Source of the DNA: Acanthosepion esculentum
Lineage: Eukaryota; Mollusca; Cephalopoda; Sepiida; Sepiidae
Length of the DNA: 64,000 nucleotides
Direction: 5' to 3'
NCBI GenBank assembly: GCA_964036315.1
Contig: OZ038492.1
Coordinates: 36,299,618-36,363,617 of the forward strand
Shown: piece by piece, positions 1 to 10,584 of the stretch
Position numbering within the stretch: the first letter of the stretch is position 1
How the letters are laid out: each line of letters begins with the position of its first letter
Made by a program: the position numbers and the translations under genes
Notes under the pieces: model-generated
The model's input: only the letters and a program-made list of their open reading frames with translations
What the model was told of the DNA's origin: nothing
Databases searched by the model: none

Positions 1-60
1 TCCAAATTACCGATCAGAGGCATCGCTGCCGGATGTAGTTTATCGTCATATCCAAGACTA
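1..60. repeat. Fragment of a dispersed repeat
   Basis: The stretch from GATCAGAGGC to about base 56 resembles 35,028-35,076, sharing the core GGATGTAGTTTAT. No coding frame is recognised. Bases 61-370 hold nothing I can name. Confidence 0.4.
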
Positions 61-369
61 TTGTGTATAAATATTATTTTATTAGCATCATAAAATGATC
101 GTGGATGAATTGTGAAACAAAAAGTTTTACTTTATTATCCAGTATGGTTTGATATAAAATACATACCATTATGTTTGAATGGTATCGGCAATGATTATAA
201 ACAAATTACGATTGTTCACGATGCTCTGCCAAAAGAGATTCATCTTGGAGAAAGTTATCAACCATGAGGCATGGCGTGTTCATTCTGATAACTGGCATAA
301 CCAGATGACTGAAATTCGTGGCAATTCCGAAAAAAGGGGAATTTTAATATAATTTTACATGTACCGTGT

Positions 370-900
370 TTCTTCATGACGTCGGAGTTAACGTCTCTTC
401 ACAATTTCAAGTCCTGTGTAGCTCTCAATAGATTTTGTCTTTTTGTTATCTCTCCTAATCTTTCTTCTGTCATCCATTTACAGTCGTTAGGTAGGTTAGA
501 CCTTGTTTTCCTCTGTCCCTCTCGCCTTCAATATGTCATGCGTGTATTTTCCAAGCCCGTTTGAGCTTCCTAAGCCAATGTGAACTGTCTCTTTCTGATA
601 TATAAGTGGCATTTTTTTTGCTTCCTTTTTCTGTAAAACTTCGTCGCTTCTCATTTGTTCTGACCATGGCAGTCTCAGCCAATTTCTGCAGAACTACATT
701 TCTGTTGGTCCAAGTCTCTTCATCTGTGAAGATATTGTCCAACATTCCATACCATATAGAAGGTGTGATATTATGTAACAGTCCGGTACTTTTTCCTTTA
801 TTTCTAACGAATTTTTTCCTGTTTCTTAATACTTTGCTTAGCTTTTGGAAGGCATCTTTCGCTATCCCAATACAACTGCTGTTTTTAGTGTCGTACATTC
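370..900 (-). pseudogene. LINE-B reverse-transcriptase C-terminal fragment
   Basis: Read on the minus strand this is a broken 3' part of a non-LTR retrotransposon pol gene, called LINE-B here. A piece reading RIGIAKDAFQKLSKVLRN is followed, after frame breaks, by remnants of the region that in better copies reads SECW and ATEMWFYRRMLRIPW. That region is the RT thumb/connection of LINE pol proteins, after the catalytic palm. Other fragments lie at 2.2-2.9, 33.4, 35.4-35.9, 57.9-59.3 and 61.6-62.2 kb. The order of pieces fits a decayed LINE rather than a host gene. Clade is not assigned. Confidence 0.6.
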
Positions 901-1277
901 CGTGCTCTGTTAAAACACTTCCCGGATATTTTACTGTTTCTTAACACTTTGCTTAGCTTTTGGAAGGCATCTTTCGCTATCCCAATGGGCCTTCGGATTT
1001 CAGTGTCGTACTTTCCGTCCTCCGTTGAAACACGTCAAAGATATTTTACTGTTTTTTTAATATTTGCTTAGCTTTTGGAAGGCATCTTTCGCTTTTCCAA
1101 TGCGCCTTCGGATTTCCGTCTCGCACTTTCCGTTCTTTGTTGAAACACTTCCCAGATATTTTACAGTTTCTTAATACTTTGCTTAGCTTTTGGAAGGCAT
1201 CTTTCGCTATTCCAATCCGCCTTCGCATTTTAATGTCACATTTTCTGTCCTTTGATAAACACCTCGCAGATATTTAA
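817..1277 (-). repeat. 115-bp tandem repeat inside LINE-B (4 units)
   Basis: The marker GCTTAGCTTTTGGAAGGCAT recurs with its first base at 836, 951, 1066 and 1181, an exact 115-bp period. Each unit ends near a CACTTCCCAGATATTTTAC-like segment. On the minus strand a unit carries the LINE-B peptide RIGIAKDAFQKLSKVLRN, so a piece of the LINE coding region was amplified in tandem. Because 115 is not a multiple of three, successive units change frame, so the array cannot be one coding repeat. Confidence 0.85.
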
Positions 1278-1555
1278 GTTGTTGTGCTTGCTTGACTTTG
1301 GTATGCGTTTACAAGAAAGATGCACATACCAATAACGCTTGATTTAGGCAAATAGCTATCCAACGAACACAATATACAAAGTTACTTTCAAGTCGTAAAA
1401 ATTCAGAATTAATACCTGCCATCATCGAAAAATCTTCACTCTCTTTCTTCTTGCTCGTCACATAAAAAATAACATTATTTTTGGACAAGCAACTTTCTGT
1501 ATTTCGGAATCGTATATTCTCAAGTAACAATATTCTTCTATCTTTTATATAAATG

Positions 1556-1845
1556 TTCGTCGTACGGACATATCACGTTGAAAAACCGGTTCACCTACGA
1601 TCACCTAAGTTGTGCAACATCGAGCCTGGTCTGTACCTAGATGGGTGACCACTAGGGAATACCATATGCAGTAAGCTGGAATGTGTTGGTGGTGTAATGG
1701 ATAACGGCTCGGAATTGGAAATCGAAGATCCGAGTTCCAATTCCCGTCAGGTTCATCATATTCACTTCCGTGCAAATAGGCTTGGGAAAGATACGAATGC
1801 ACCATTTTCCCCCTAGCTATGGGTTAATTAGCAAGATTTGTATCA
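1556..1845 (+). mobile_element. Chimeric 5S rRNA-tRNA SINE, copy 1
   Basis: Bases of about 1,557-1,678 resemble a complete 5S rRNA. Recognisable segments include TACGGACATATCACGTTGA near the 5' end, GATCAC, and near the 3' end GCCTGGT, GTACCTAGATGGGTGACC and GGGAATACC. A tRNA-Arg-like part follows at about 1,690-1,755, with GTAATGGATAACGGCTC around the A box and GAGTTCCAATTCCC around the B box. Such 5S+tRNA composites are known from SINE families such as AmnSINE1. The body then runs to CTAGCTATGGGTTAATTA. The other copies, both minus strand, are at 37,556-37,776 and 54,628-54,900. Confidence 0.75.
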
Positions 1846-2199
1846 TTATATCATAATTATCTCTCTCAAAATTGATAGACTATAAAAAATATTGTCTGGC
1901 TTTAAATAACCTTCAAGCCGTAAAAACTAATCAATCAGTATAAATGTACTCTGGGAAAAGTGTGTCATAAATATTCGGATGAAATTGTACGTTTTAGCGG
2001 AATATAGTAGTAATTGTAGACGGTAGCAAAGGAAAGTCAGAAGAAAGGACTAAGCACAAATTCCAAGAAGGCATAAAATAACTTTGTCAGCAAAAATGAA
2101 CACCCGCACCCCACCCCCAAGATGTGAACTACGATTTGGAGACACCGATGTCAAGCAAATACAATTATTTAAATATCTCGGGATTATTTTTTTCAGGGG

Positions 2200-2905
2200 A
2201 CATAAAATATGACACCTTAATCTGAAGTTGCATTGGAAAACGGAAGATCTCATATAAAAACTAAGCAAAGTATTTAGCAAAGAGAAAATCTACTTATATT
2301 ATAGTGAATCCTGGACAATTTCCTTACAGAGAGATCAGGTTCTATAGATGATTTTAAGAATACCGTGGACGGAACATTTAAGGAAAATGCGACAACGAAA
2401 TCCGAAGACACATCGGAATAGCGAAAAATGCCTTCCAGACGTTATGCAAAGTATTAAGAAACAGGAATATCTCAGAAAAACACACACACACACACACAAA
2501 AAGAAAGAAAAGCAATGCTGACTAAATTGCTATGTAACATAGGTCATCTATATGTCAGTGAATGCTGGGAAATCTCATCAAGTATGAAGAAGTGGTTTCA
2601 AACAACAGAAATATGGTTCTACAGAAGGACGCTGAGAATACCATGGACTGAAAATGTGAGCAAAGACGAATTTAAAAAACGGGAACAAAAAAAAGGACAC
2701 TACGCTAAGAATCGAGAAGAGACAATTTCTAGCGGATATAATGAGAAAAGAGGGGTTGGGAAATGTAACACTCACAGGGCATATTGAAAGCAAGTTAGAG
2801 AGAGGAAAGTAGCGAATACCTCACCTAACGAGCTTGCGTAAATGGTTGACAGAACAGGGGTTAGGAGAAATAGGAAAAAGACATATTTAATAAGAGAAAT
2901 ACTGC
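2200..2905 (+). pseudogene. LINE-B RT C-terminal fragments, two pieces
   Basis: A short rearranged piece (2,200-2,480) carries an AAGCAAAGTATTTAGCAAAG segment and TCCTGGACAATTTC, which correspond to the junction before the SECW motif. From about 2,515 a clearer frame reads SECWEISSSMKKWFQ, then TEIWFYRRTLRIPWTENVS, matching the ATEMWFYRRMLRIPW block of LINE RT C-termini. After 2,690 the frame breaks, but GLGNVTLTGHIE- and LRKWLTEQGL-like pieces continue in other frames to about 2,870. A (CA)9 run separates the two pieces. Not functional. Confidence 0.65.
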
Positions 2906-3425
2906 ACAGGAAGTTGTAGTGGGTGATGGAGGAATAACAATATTATTGCGAAATATATATTAAAGGAATTCTGTATATGTTAAGCCGCTGTTCGCGTACA
3001 AGTGCGATAATGATGATAAATAAGTTTCAATTAAAACTAGCCATGAGTTCTGTGCTTTGCGTAAAAAGACGATGTCGACAGGAAACGTTACCATCTTATG
3101 ATGAATAATGTATAGCATACTCACTCCACTGAAAATGTTGTTAAAAAAGCCAAAAATAAATTCCTATTACCGTCTGCTCTTTTGAAAGTGATTTATGTTT
3201 TTAGATTTCATATCTGAGTTTGGTCTTCAGGGTCTGTGAGCTTCGAATCATGTTGGCACGAGCATTCTCTTTCTAATTTCCTCAAAATGATAACGTCTTT
3301 CTGAAAAAAAAAAAAATCTGATGACGGGTTAGCAATACACTGTATAGATTCATATAATTTGATTCGCTTACCCTAAGCACCGACATCGAGCAGAAGTTTT
3401 TATACATACAATATCAATATTCATC
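2906..3425. other. Unassigned intergenic stretch
   Basis: AT-rich sequence with a short poly-A run near 3,304. I see no coding region, RNA gene or repeat that matches elsewhere in the window. Confidence 0.5.
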
Positions 3426-3427
3426 TA

Positions 3428-3765
<338 letters not shown>

Positions 3766-3834
<69 letters not shown>
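3766..3834. repeat. (TA)n microsatellite
   Basis: About 34 TA units directly joined to the arm end of HP-1. Confidence 0.98.

Positions 3835-4343
<509 letters not shown>

Positions 4344-4428
<85 letters not shown>
4344..4428. repeat. (CA)n then (TA)n
   Basis: About 13 CA units pass directly into about 28 TA units. The same CA-to-TA junction ends the second R2 copy at 42.6 kb, so the dinucleotide tract probably belongs to the repeat's end. Confidence 0.95.
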
Positions 4429-4429
<1 letters not shown>

Positions 4430-4432
<3 letters not shown>

Positions 4433-5000
4433 TTTTTTGCAATTGTAATTAAGATACATTTAGTTAATGACCATTTTCACCTCCGAATTTTAATTCTAAA
4501 ATTCGCAGGATTTTTCAACCTGTTTATGGTATCAGTTTTTAGTGGGATACTGGTCTGTTGGAGAAAGAGTGAGAGGGCGTTAGAGGGGACATAATGGGAG
4601 ATATGGAAGAAGAAGGCACCTTTACAGGAATTATATTTTGGACGTAGGAAAGACTGGGTATGGGGAGGGAAGGGTAAACCGGTGAACTGACCTATATCCT
4701 ATTGTCACACGGCCAAAGTTTGATTCAAGGGGAATCCACGGAAATTAACGAAAACGTTACAAAACAATCAAGAGGTAGATTAATGAGAGATAATTAAACT
4801 TGTCCATATATCAAAGTTCAAAGTTTTGGGGAGTCTTTTCAAAGTCATATATATGTACATATATATATATATATATATATTACTTAAAACTTTTTTTTAT
4901 TGTATATTCATCTTTGAATAGTCGCTCCGTTTACTTATTGAAGGATGTTTTTACTCATTGTCATCTATCAGACCGAACATTTGAGAAATCTTTTTTCAAA
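4430..5000. other. Unassigned intergenic stretch
   Basis: Nothing recognised apart from a short (TA)10 at about 4,859-4,880. Confidence 0.5.
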
Positions 5001-5007
5001 GAAAAAT

Positions 5008-5105
5008 ATGCGCTCTTCGGCAGGGTTCGAACCTGCGTAAGTCTTGACACAAGAAATTGTCGTTAGAACCAACTTGCTTTAGAGCGTCTGGACCACGGAG
5101 TGCGT
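5008..5105 (-). mobile_element. tRNA-like SINE (S-type), copy 1
   Basis: On the minus strand TGGTCCAGACG fits the A-box consensus TRGYNNANNNG, and GCAGGTTCGAACCCTGC forms a perfect T-arm containing the B box. The boxes are 51 nt apart, as in a tRNA with a long variable arm. The following sequence, GAGCGCATATTTTTCTTTG then GATTTCTCA, resembles the tail after the tRNA-Ser-like copy at 7,858. Two copies with a shared tail argue for a SINE rather than a tRNA gene. Confidence 0.55.
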
Positions 5106-5459
5106 CGGCGACCGTGCAAAGTTGAATTGTACTTTATAAACGAAAAAAATTCTCAGACTCTCGCGACATTCATATCTGCTTAGTTTCGTGTCCTAACGTA
5201 AACAAAGCAATTTATAAAGAAGTGATGGATGTTTATTAAATTCGACAGATTTTATTACTTAAACGTTATCTGTCATCATATTTGAGTAGACACTGCTGGA
5301 GATCTCAATTTTTTCTTTAATAACATTTTGAATATTCAGGCCGGTAGAAGAAAATACATAAAAATATTGTTTAATATATGAACGTCTACTCAAATATGGG
5401 TATCAACTAAATATAATATTCAAGTAATAAATTCGCTCGGATTAATAAATAAAGGCCCA

Positions 5460-5462
<3 letters not shown>
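5106..5462. other. Unassigned intergenic stretch
   Basis: No gene found. The segment ATTCAGGCCGGTA near 5,335 recurs as ATTCAGGCCAGTA near 7,970 after the other S-type SINE, so part of this may be SINE tail. Confidence 0.4.

Positions 5463-5526
<64 letters not shown>
5463..5526. repeat. (TA)n microsatellite
   Basis: About 31 TA units immediately upstream of the decayed ribozyme-bearing repeat. Confidence 0.98.
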
Positions 5527-5527
<1 letters not shown>

Positions 5528-5528
<1 letters not shown>

Positions 5529-5932
5529 TTCACGGGTAGAATCACCGACTGATGCCAAATCAGTTGTATTTCGATCCCGGCTTTTGGCTTTTGGCATTTG
5601 GATATCTAGCCACACCGATTAACTGTGATACTGCGAAACAGTCTGATGGTGACAATATATAGGCCCCCGGAAAATTTAATTCCGGTCGAGCATTTTTTGG
5701 AGAAAGCGTGAATTTGTAAACACTGACAATTACTGCTAATACTGGAAAGCTTTACTATGAATTGAGCCCTCTTGGTCAATGTCTATTCGAAGAATAAGTA
5801 CGTAAAAATAAGCCTTCCTCTCAACAAGGCGCTGATAGCTCAAGGGTAGAAATTCCGACTGATCCCGGCTTGAGGCAATCAGATGTCTAGACTCATGAGC
5901 TCGGATACAGCAAAACAGTCTGTCTGTGGGAG

Positions 5933-5940
<8 letters not shown>
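5528..5940 (+). mobile_element. Decayed tandem dimer of the ribozyme-bearing repeat (RZ-1)
   Basis: Two copies of the RZ hammerhead region lie in tandem. The first (about 5,605-5,653) reads CCACACCGATTAACTG then ATACTGCGAAACAG. The second (about 5,885-5,936) reads TCATGAGCTCGGATACAGC then AAAACAGTCTGTCTG. The conserved CTGATGA is CCGATTA in one and CTCATGA in the other, and GAAA is CAAA in the second, so both cores are broken. Their (C/A)GAAACAG landmarks are 277 bp apart against 315-317 bp at the better loci, which suggests an internal deletion. A B-box-like GTATTTCGATCCCGG precedes the first. (TA)n flanks both ends. Confidence 0.7.

Positions 5941-6010
<70 letters not shown>
5937..6010. repeat. 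(TA)n microsatellite
   Basis: About 36 TA units that begin where the RZ-1 ribozyme tail (GGGAGACAACA) ends. Confidence 0.98.
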
Positions 6011-6012
<2 letters not shown>

Positions 6013-6110
6013 ACAAAAGAAAAACTTAACTTAGCCGACACCTTTAGTCCCTTGACGGACGTTATCAAGGCGAATGATGAATGTTGACTTGGTAAAGTCC
6101 CTCAGACGTT
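6008..6110 (+). repeat. Dispersed repeat R3, copy 1
   Basis: AAGACAAAAGAAAAACTTA, then TTAGCCGACAC, matches 42,690-42,735 in the same order, and both copies start at the end of a (TA)n tract. Type unknown. Bases 6,111-6,585 hold nothing recognised. Confidence 0.5.
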
Positions 6111-6582
6111 TTCATATTTTCCTTTTACTAATATACACTATCTAAATTTTTTAGATTTAGGTATGTGTCTACGTATATGTGCGTGTGGTGAATATGTGTG
6201 CGTATTTGTAGGATGTATTCGAAACAAAACTCGAGACGACTAGACTAAGTGAAAAAACTATTAACGCCGCGTTTTCCCGAACGTCCACGGGTTTCACTGG
6301 ATAATCGTAACGATAAATTAAATGATTCTATCAGATCCTATGCGCAGAAAACCAGGTAATCCGAATTTACAACCGAATCATGTCTACGACATTTATAACA
6401 CCTAATTCTTGGTAATGACTGAGGCAATCACTTCTCTGGGGACTGATAATCGGGCATCGGGCCGAAAACAAAAGGGACCTCTGGTCAGCTTAGAAAACAG
6501 CAACTTCGAATTCCACAATTCACTCCATGGAATTTCAAAAACGTAATTTTATACATACAAATATCGATATTCACATCACTAA

Positions 6583-6585
<3 letters not shown>

Positions 6586-6646
<61 letters not shown>
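6586..6646. repeat. (TA)n microsatellite
   Basis: About 29 TA units in front of HP-2. Confidence 0.98.
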
Positions 6647-6647
<1 letters not shown>

Positions 6648-6648
<1 letters not shown>

Positions 6649-6801
6649 TGAACATTGAAGTCAACATTCGGAAGCAACAGGCTGTTTCATGCTAGACGCA
6701 ATCATCAGGCTGCCGATTGCGTCTAGCATAAAACAGTCTGTCGCCTCTGAGTATTGACTTCAATTTTGTTTGAAATGTAGCACATCTTAAAACTATATTT
6801 C

Positions 6802-6835
<34 letters not shown>
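6648..6835 (-). mobile_element. Hairpin element HP-2
   Basis: GAACATTGAAGTCAACATTC pairs imperfectly with GTATTGACTTCAATTTTG, and the inner stem CATGCTAGACGCAATC pairs with GATTGCGTCTAGCAT. The right arm is shortened to the complement of GAAATATAGTTTTAAG and ends in a (TA)13 tract. This copy is more degraded than HP-1. Confidence 0.8.
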
Positions 6836-6836
<1 letters not shown>

Positions 6837-7470
6837 TTTTTTTGGAATTAAGATAACTTTAGTTAATGACCATTTTCACCTACGAAATTTAATTTTAAAA
6901 TTGATTCAGGTTTTAAGTCCTATACAGGTCAATAAACGAATTTGGCTGAAAGTTCGATTTGAGCCGAAACTCAGATTTGATCCGAAATTGCAATTCAGGT
7001 CAAAAATTGAGTTCCTCACTTCACAAACTCAGTGGAACTTCAAATCCTCACGTCACGAAACCTCTCACTTTAACTCTCATTCCTTTGCATTTTAAAGAAA
7101 TAAATCTGATTTTTCAATTCACAAAATTTTGGTTATATTTTAAACTGAATTTAAAGCATTTTTTAAATTCAGAAAATGTTTTTTTTTTGTTACTAAACTC
7201 AATAAAAATGAAAAAGAAATAAATTACCAATCTGTTTCAGTTATTTTAAATTTTGACTTTATGACTGTTCTCTCCTCATCCGGACACAAATCTCAATGAT
7301 GGATGTTCAAGCACCAGGTGAAGGGCAGATTTTCAATCCCGGGATCATCCTGATTCCAAAAAGGTATAATATATCTATGTAGAGCAATTGTTTTCCCTGT
7401 TAGAGGAGTTTCAGGCAGACAGAAATGGGTCATTAGTTATTTCAAATTTCTTGACGTTAGCATGTAACAA
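6836..7470. other. Unassigned intergenic stretch
   Basis: AT-rich sequence with local near-repeats of a CTCAGTTTGAGCC type around 6,950-7,010. No gene or element recognised. Confidence 0.5.
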
Positions 7471-7478
7471 GATCTTTT

Positions 7479-7508
7479 GGACACACACAGACACACAAAC
7501 ACCCCCCC

Positions 7509-7574
<66 letters not shown>
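7479..7574. repeat. (CA)n then (TA)n
   Basis: Imperfect CA run with a CCCCCCC interruption, then about 25 TA units leading into the long palindrome. Confidence 0.95.
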
Positions 7575-7578
<4 letters not shown>

Positions 7579-7748
7579 AGAATTGGACATAGTCCGACAA
7601 TTTATTTAAAGACATTTATATATATTATGTTTAACGTTCTTTTTATAGATACAAGTATTTAAGCAAATACAAGTATCTATAAAAAGAACGTTAAACATAA
7701 TATAAATGTCTTTAAATAAATTGTCGGACTATGTCCAATTCTAAAATA
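7574..7748. repeat. Long near-perfect palindrome (PAL-A)
   Basis: The left arm ATTTTAGAATTGGACATAGT... ending in ATACAAGTATTT is the reverse complement of the right arm ending ...ACTATGTCCAATTCTAAAAT. The arms are about 82 bp around a loop of about 5 bp (AAGCA). The only clear arm difference is an extra TATA in the left arm. One arm fragment recurs at 8,012-8,080, and a shortened hairpin with the same outer sequence lies at 9,828-9,935. It is probably a foldback or MITE-like element. Confidence 0.9.
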
Positions 7749-7857
7749 TATGACGTCATTTGTTTACATTTGATACGCTAGAGCAGATATGAATAGAACA
7801 GATTCATGGAAGATTTAAGTTTAAAGATAGTAAATTCGACCTTGTTAACCAGACGCT

Positions 7858-7975
7858 GCTCTGTGGTCGAAAGGTTAGGGCACATCACGCGAAATGATGG
7901 TTCCGTATAGGATACAGGTTCGATTCCTGTCGGAGAGCGAAAATTTTCTATGAAAATTTCTCAGACATTCAGGCC
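7858..7975 (+). mobile_element. tRNA-Ser(CGA)-like sequence, probable SINE head (S-type copy 2)
   Basis: An 82-nt cloverleaf can be drawn at 7,858-7,939. The acceptor GCTCTGT pairs mostly with GGAGAGC, with G as the next base. The anticodon stem CATCA/TGATG is perfect around loop CGCGAAA, putting CGA in the anticodon position. A long variable arm (TTCCGTATAGGAT) and a perfect T-arm ACAGG-TTCGATT-CCTGT follow. Length and the long variable arm fit tRNA-Ser. The invariant U33 is G and there is a G-G mismatch in the acceptor. The tail resembles that after the copy at 5,008. This is more likely a SINE or pseudo-tRNA than a working gene. Confidence 0.6.
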
Positions 7976-8011
7976 AGTAAATGTTATTTAATACTGTTTA
8001 TTATAAAACAG

Positions 8012-8100
8012 AGCATTTGCTTAAATACTTGTATCTATAAAAAGAACGTTAAACATAATATATATAAATGTCTTTAAATATATATATCTATATATATATA
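8012..8100. repeat. Single arm of PAL-A plus short TA tract
   Basis: TTGCTTAAATACTTGTATCT through GTCTTTAAATA repeats the right-arm sequence of the palindrome at 7,574-7,748, including the loop. It is followed by degenerate TA. Bases 8,101-8,496 hold nothing recognised. Confidence 0.8.
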
Positions 8101-8496
8101 CGGGGTGTCTGTATGAATATATTTCCAGATAATCGTATATAGTCATTAGTGTTTATCAAATAAGTTCCTTTTCTCACTTAATCAGATAATTTATCTAATT
8201 TATTTGTCTCAGACATACAATTTTAAAATGGTGGACTACAGTATTTGTTTTATTGCTAAAAAAGAAAAAAAATCCTTCGTGTTAAGGTATAGCTTTAGTT
8301 TGGCATCAAGTGATGATAAATTGTTCTAAACAGTATTATCAGCTAAGTTGATATTTTTGTATTTTTTTTTTTTACAATAACGCTAACTCGTTGTAGCTTA
8401 CAAGATTATCTGCTGGCCATACACAGTGTGTCCATTAAAGTATTTAACATATTAGTGGAAACTTCTTTAACATGTTGAATCTTCACTTTTATTTTT

Positions 8497-9030
8497 CATT
8501 TTTTATTTTATTTTAACCATATCAACCAAGCAAGGCCAAGATGCCCCGACTCCGCAGGGAGTTACAGGGAGTGAAGTAAAAGAAAAGAATGAGTATAGAA
8601 AGGATAGAAGAAAAGACAAGAGATGATCGTGAGTTAGAAGATGGCGACTGATTTTGCATTTCAATTTGTGAACATTGCAGTTATCAATGAAGCAGGTCAA
8701 ACGAAGAGATGTCCTCAAGCGGAAACTGCGAAAAAATAAACTGTTGCAGTAGAAGTGGCGGTTACATTTAACTATTTCAGCATTAAAAGGGGGCGACCTG
8801 AATGCCAGTCTAGAAGCACGCTTAAATATATATGTATTCGGGGCACCGGAGAAAAAAATCGGCAGTGCAGTAGGTGTAAATATATTTGTAGAAAAGACAG
8901 ATGAAAGCCATGTCACGTCGGTGAGAAAGAGACCGAAGTGGAGATGCCTGGTCAGGTTCGACTACATCAGATTTGGATTTTGTCAAGAACCTCGAGATGA
9001 AGAGCAGGAGCGCCAGACCAGCAAAAATCA
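8497..9030 (-). pseudogene. LINE-A pol C-terminus and 3' end
   Basis: On the minus strand pieces read PLRSLSHRRDMAFICLFYKY, then RASRLAFRSPPFNAEIVKCN and RHFYCNS, the C-terminal region of a non-LTR retrotransposon pol protein (LINE-A here). A frame change occurs between them. The 3' end reads CTTGCTTGGTTGATATGGTT followed by A-rich sequence, the tail shared by other LINE-A 3' ends (36.67, 38.16, 63.94 kb). It is 5'-truncated and not functional. Confidence 0.75.
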
Positions 9031-9590
9031 AGTGCAGGTTTTACAAGTTCTTGTTCTATTTATTATTTTCCATTTTACTTTTGGTGTTTTATTGGTTTCT
9101 TTTAAATGCCAGAAATATTGGGATAGAGATGTCTGATTTCTATTTTGAATATTGTTGAAGGAGCTCTTGTCTTGTTTCCAGCTGATTTTAAATTTATTCT
9201 TCGTTGACCTAATGTATATCCTATCAGTGTTAGGACTCTCGATAGATGAGTGCATTTGTATACCACGGATTTTGTGAGGCATTTTAGGTTTCTACAATCA
9301 CATAATTTTTCATTATTTTTGTCTAATTGCAGTTTAGGAGTTTTATTGATACTGTTTTGGCATGCGTGTTTTTCCAGGATTTTATTATTATGTTTTTTTT
9401 ATGATACTTTCTAGATTTTCAGTGCAGCTGTAACTAAATTTTAGGGTGTTTTTATTAAAGATCTCGCTAAGTTTGCTATTAGTGGGAAAGTGTTTTTCAA
9501 TTAAAGCTAGAAACTTATGCCCTAGCTTAGTACTGACCATTTGGTTGAACGGAGAGGTATACCATATGATCTTTTTTTCCTGTTTTTCTT
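9010..9590 (-). pseudogene. PLE-3: GIY-YIG endonuclease region of a Penelope-like element
   Basis: On the minus strand one frame gives YTSPFNQMVSTKLGHKFL and NKNTLKFSYSCTENL. After frame changes another gives CDCRNL, then STKNKFKISWKQDKSSFNN, SLSQYFWHLKE and KVKWKIINR. This series (Cys-rich segment, YI(G)STKNxFKxRWxxHKSSF, LSxYxWxLK, IKWxII) is typical of the GIY-YIG endonuclease at the C-terminus of Penelope-like retroelements. The first glycine after YI is arginine here and several stops are present, so it is a pseudogene. No RT domain is adjacent; an N-terminal piece probably of the same family lies at 40,880-41,110. Confidence 0.6.
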
Positions 9591-9644
9591 ACTATTGGTA
9601 CTATTGTTTCTATAGCTTATGTCAGCGCTTTTGTATCCGCAAAT

Positions 9645-9648
9645 TTTC

Positions 9649-9746
<98 letters not shown>

Positions 9747-9827
9747 CAATATATATAATTATATATATATAAATATATATTTATCAAATATATTTATATA
9801 AATATATATTTGATATATATATATATA
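9645..9827. repeat. (TA)n and degenerate TA satellite
   Basis: A long pure TA run to about 9,744, then TATATAAATATA-like sequence. Confidence 0.97.
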
Positions 9828-9935
9828 TAAAGACATTTATATTATGTTTAACGTTCTTTTTATAGATACAAGTTAAACATAATATAAATGTCTTTAAATA
9901 AATTGTCGGACTATGTCCAATTCTAAAATATATAT
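9828..9935. repeat. Shortened PAL-A hairpin
   Basis: AAAGACATTTATATTATGTT, then ATAGATACAAGTT, then the complementary arm continuing to CTATGTCCAATTCTAAAATA. Compared with PAL-A, the outer left arm and most of the loop-side right arm are missing. Confidence 0.85.
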
Positions 9936-10014
9936 ATATATATATATACATAAATATATGTGTAAATATGCATATATAAATATGTATATAAATATATATA
10001 AATACATGTATATA

Positions 10015-10046
<32 letters not shown>

Positions 10047-10583
10047 AATATATATATATATAAATATATATGTATAAATATATATACATATATATATAAA
10101 TGTATATATATATGTCGAAAAGTATATATAAATGCAAATATATAAATATATATATATAAAGATTTATATATCAATATATATATATCAATATATATATAAA
10201 TATATATGTATATATATATATTAATATATATAAATATATATATATGTATATAGATAAATATATATATATGTATAAATATATTTACATATATATCAATATA
10301 TATAAAATATATATGAATTACATGTATATAATATATATATATAAATATATATATATTAGTATACATATAAATATATACATAAAAAGATATATATATAGAT
10401 ATATATATATAAACATATATATATAAACATATCCATATATAAATAAAATTTATATATAAATAGATATATAAATATATATATATATATAAATATATGCACA
10501 TAAATTCATACATAAATATATATGTAAATATATATATATATATAAATATATATATAAATATATATCAATATATATCTATACCT
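9936..10583. repeat. Degenerate TATATAAATATA satellite, block 1
   Basis: Almost entirely (TA)n broken every 8-20 bp by an extra A or by C/G substitutions. Translated frames give only Ile/Tyr runs, which I treat as non-coding. Confidence 0.9.
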
Positions 10584-10584
10584 T

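Noticed and set aside
1556..1680. A functional 5S rRNA gene
   Set aside because: Similarity to 5S is clear but diverged, and it continues into a tRNA-like SINE body in three copies, so it is a SINE head.
5008..5105. A functional tRNA gene
   Set aside because: A and B boxes are good but the acceptor ends do not pair and the tail is shared with another copy.
9936..10583. Open frames rich in Ile and Tyr (also at 3.8, 12.3, 41.4 and 45.4 kb)
   Set aside because: They are produced by (TA)n and TATATAAATATA repeats read in any frame; no start context, domain or non-repeat codons.
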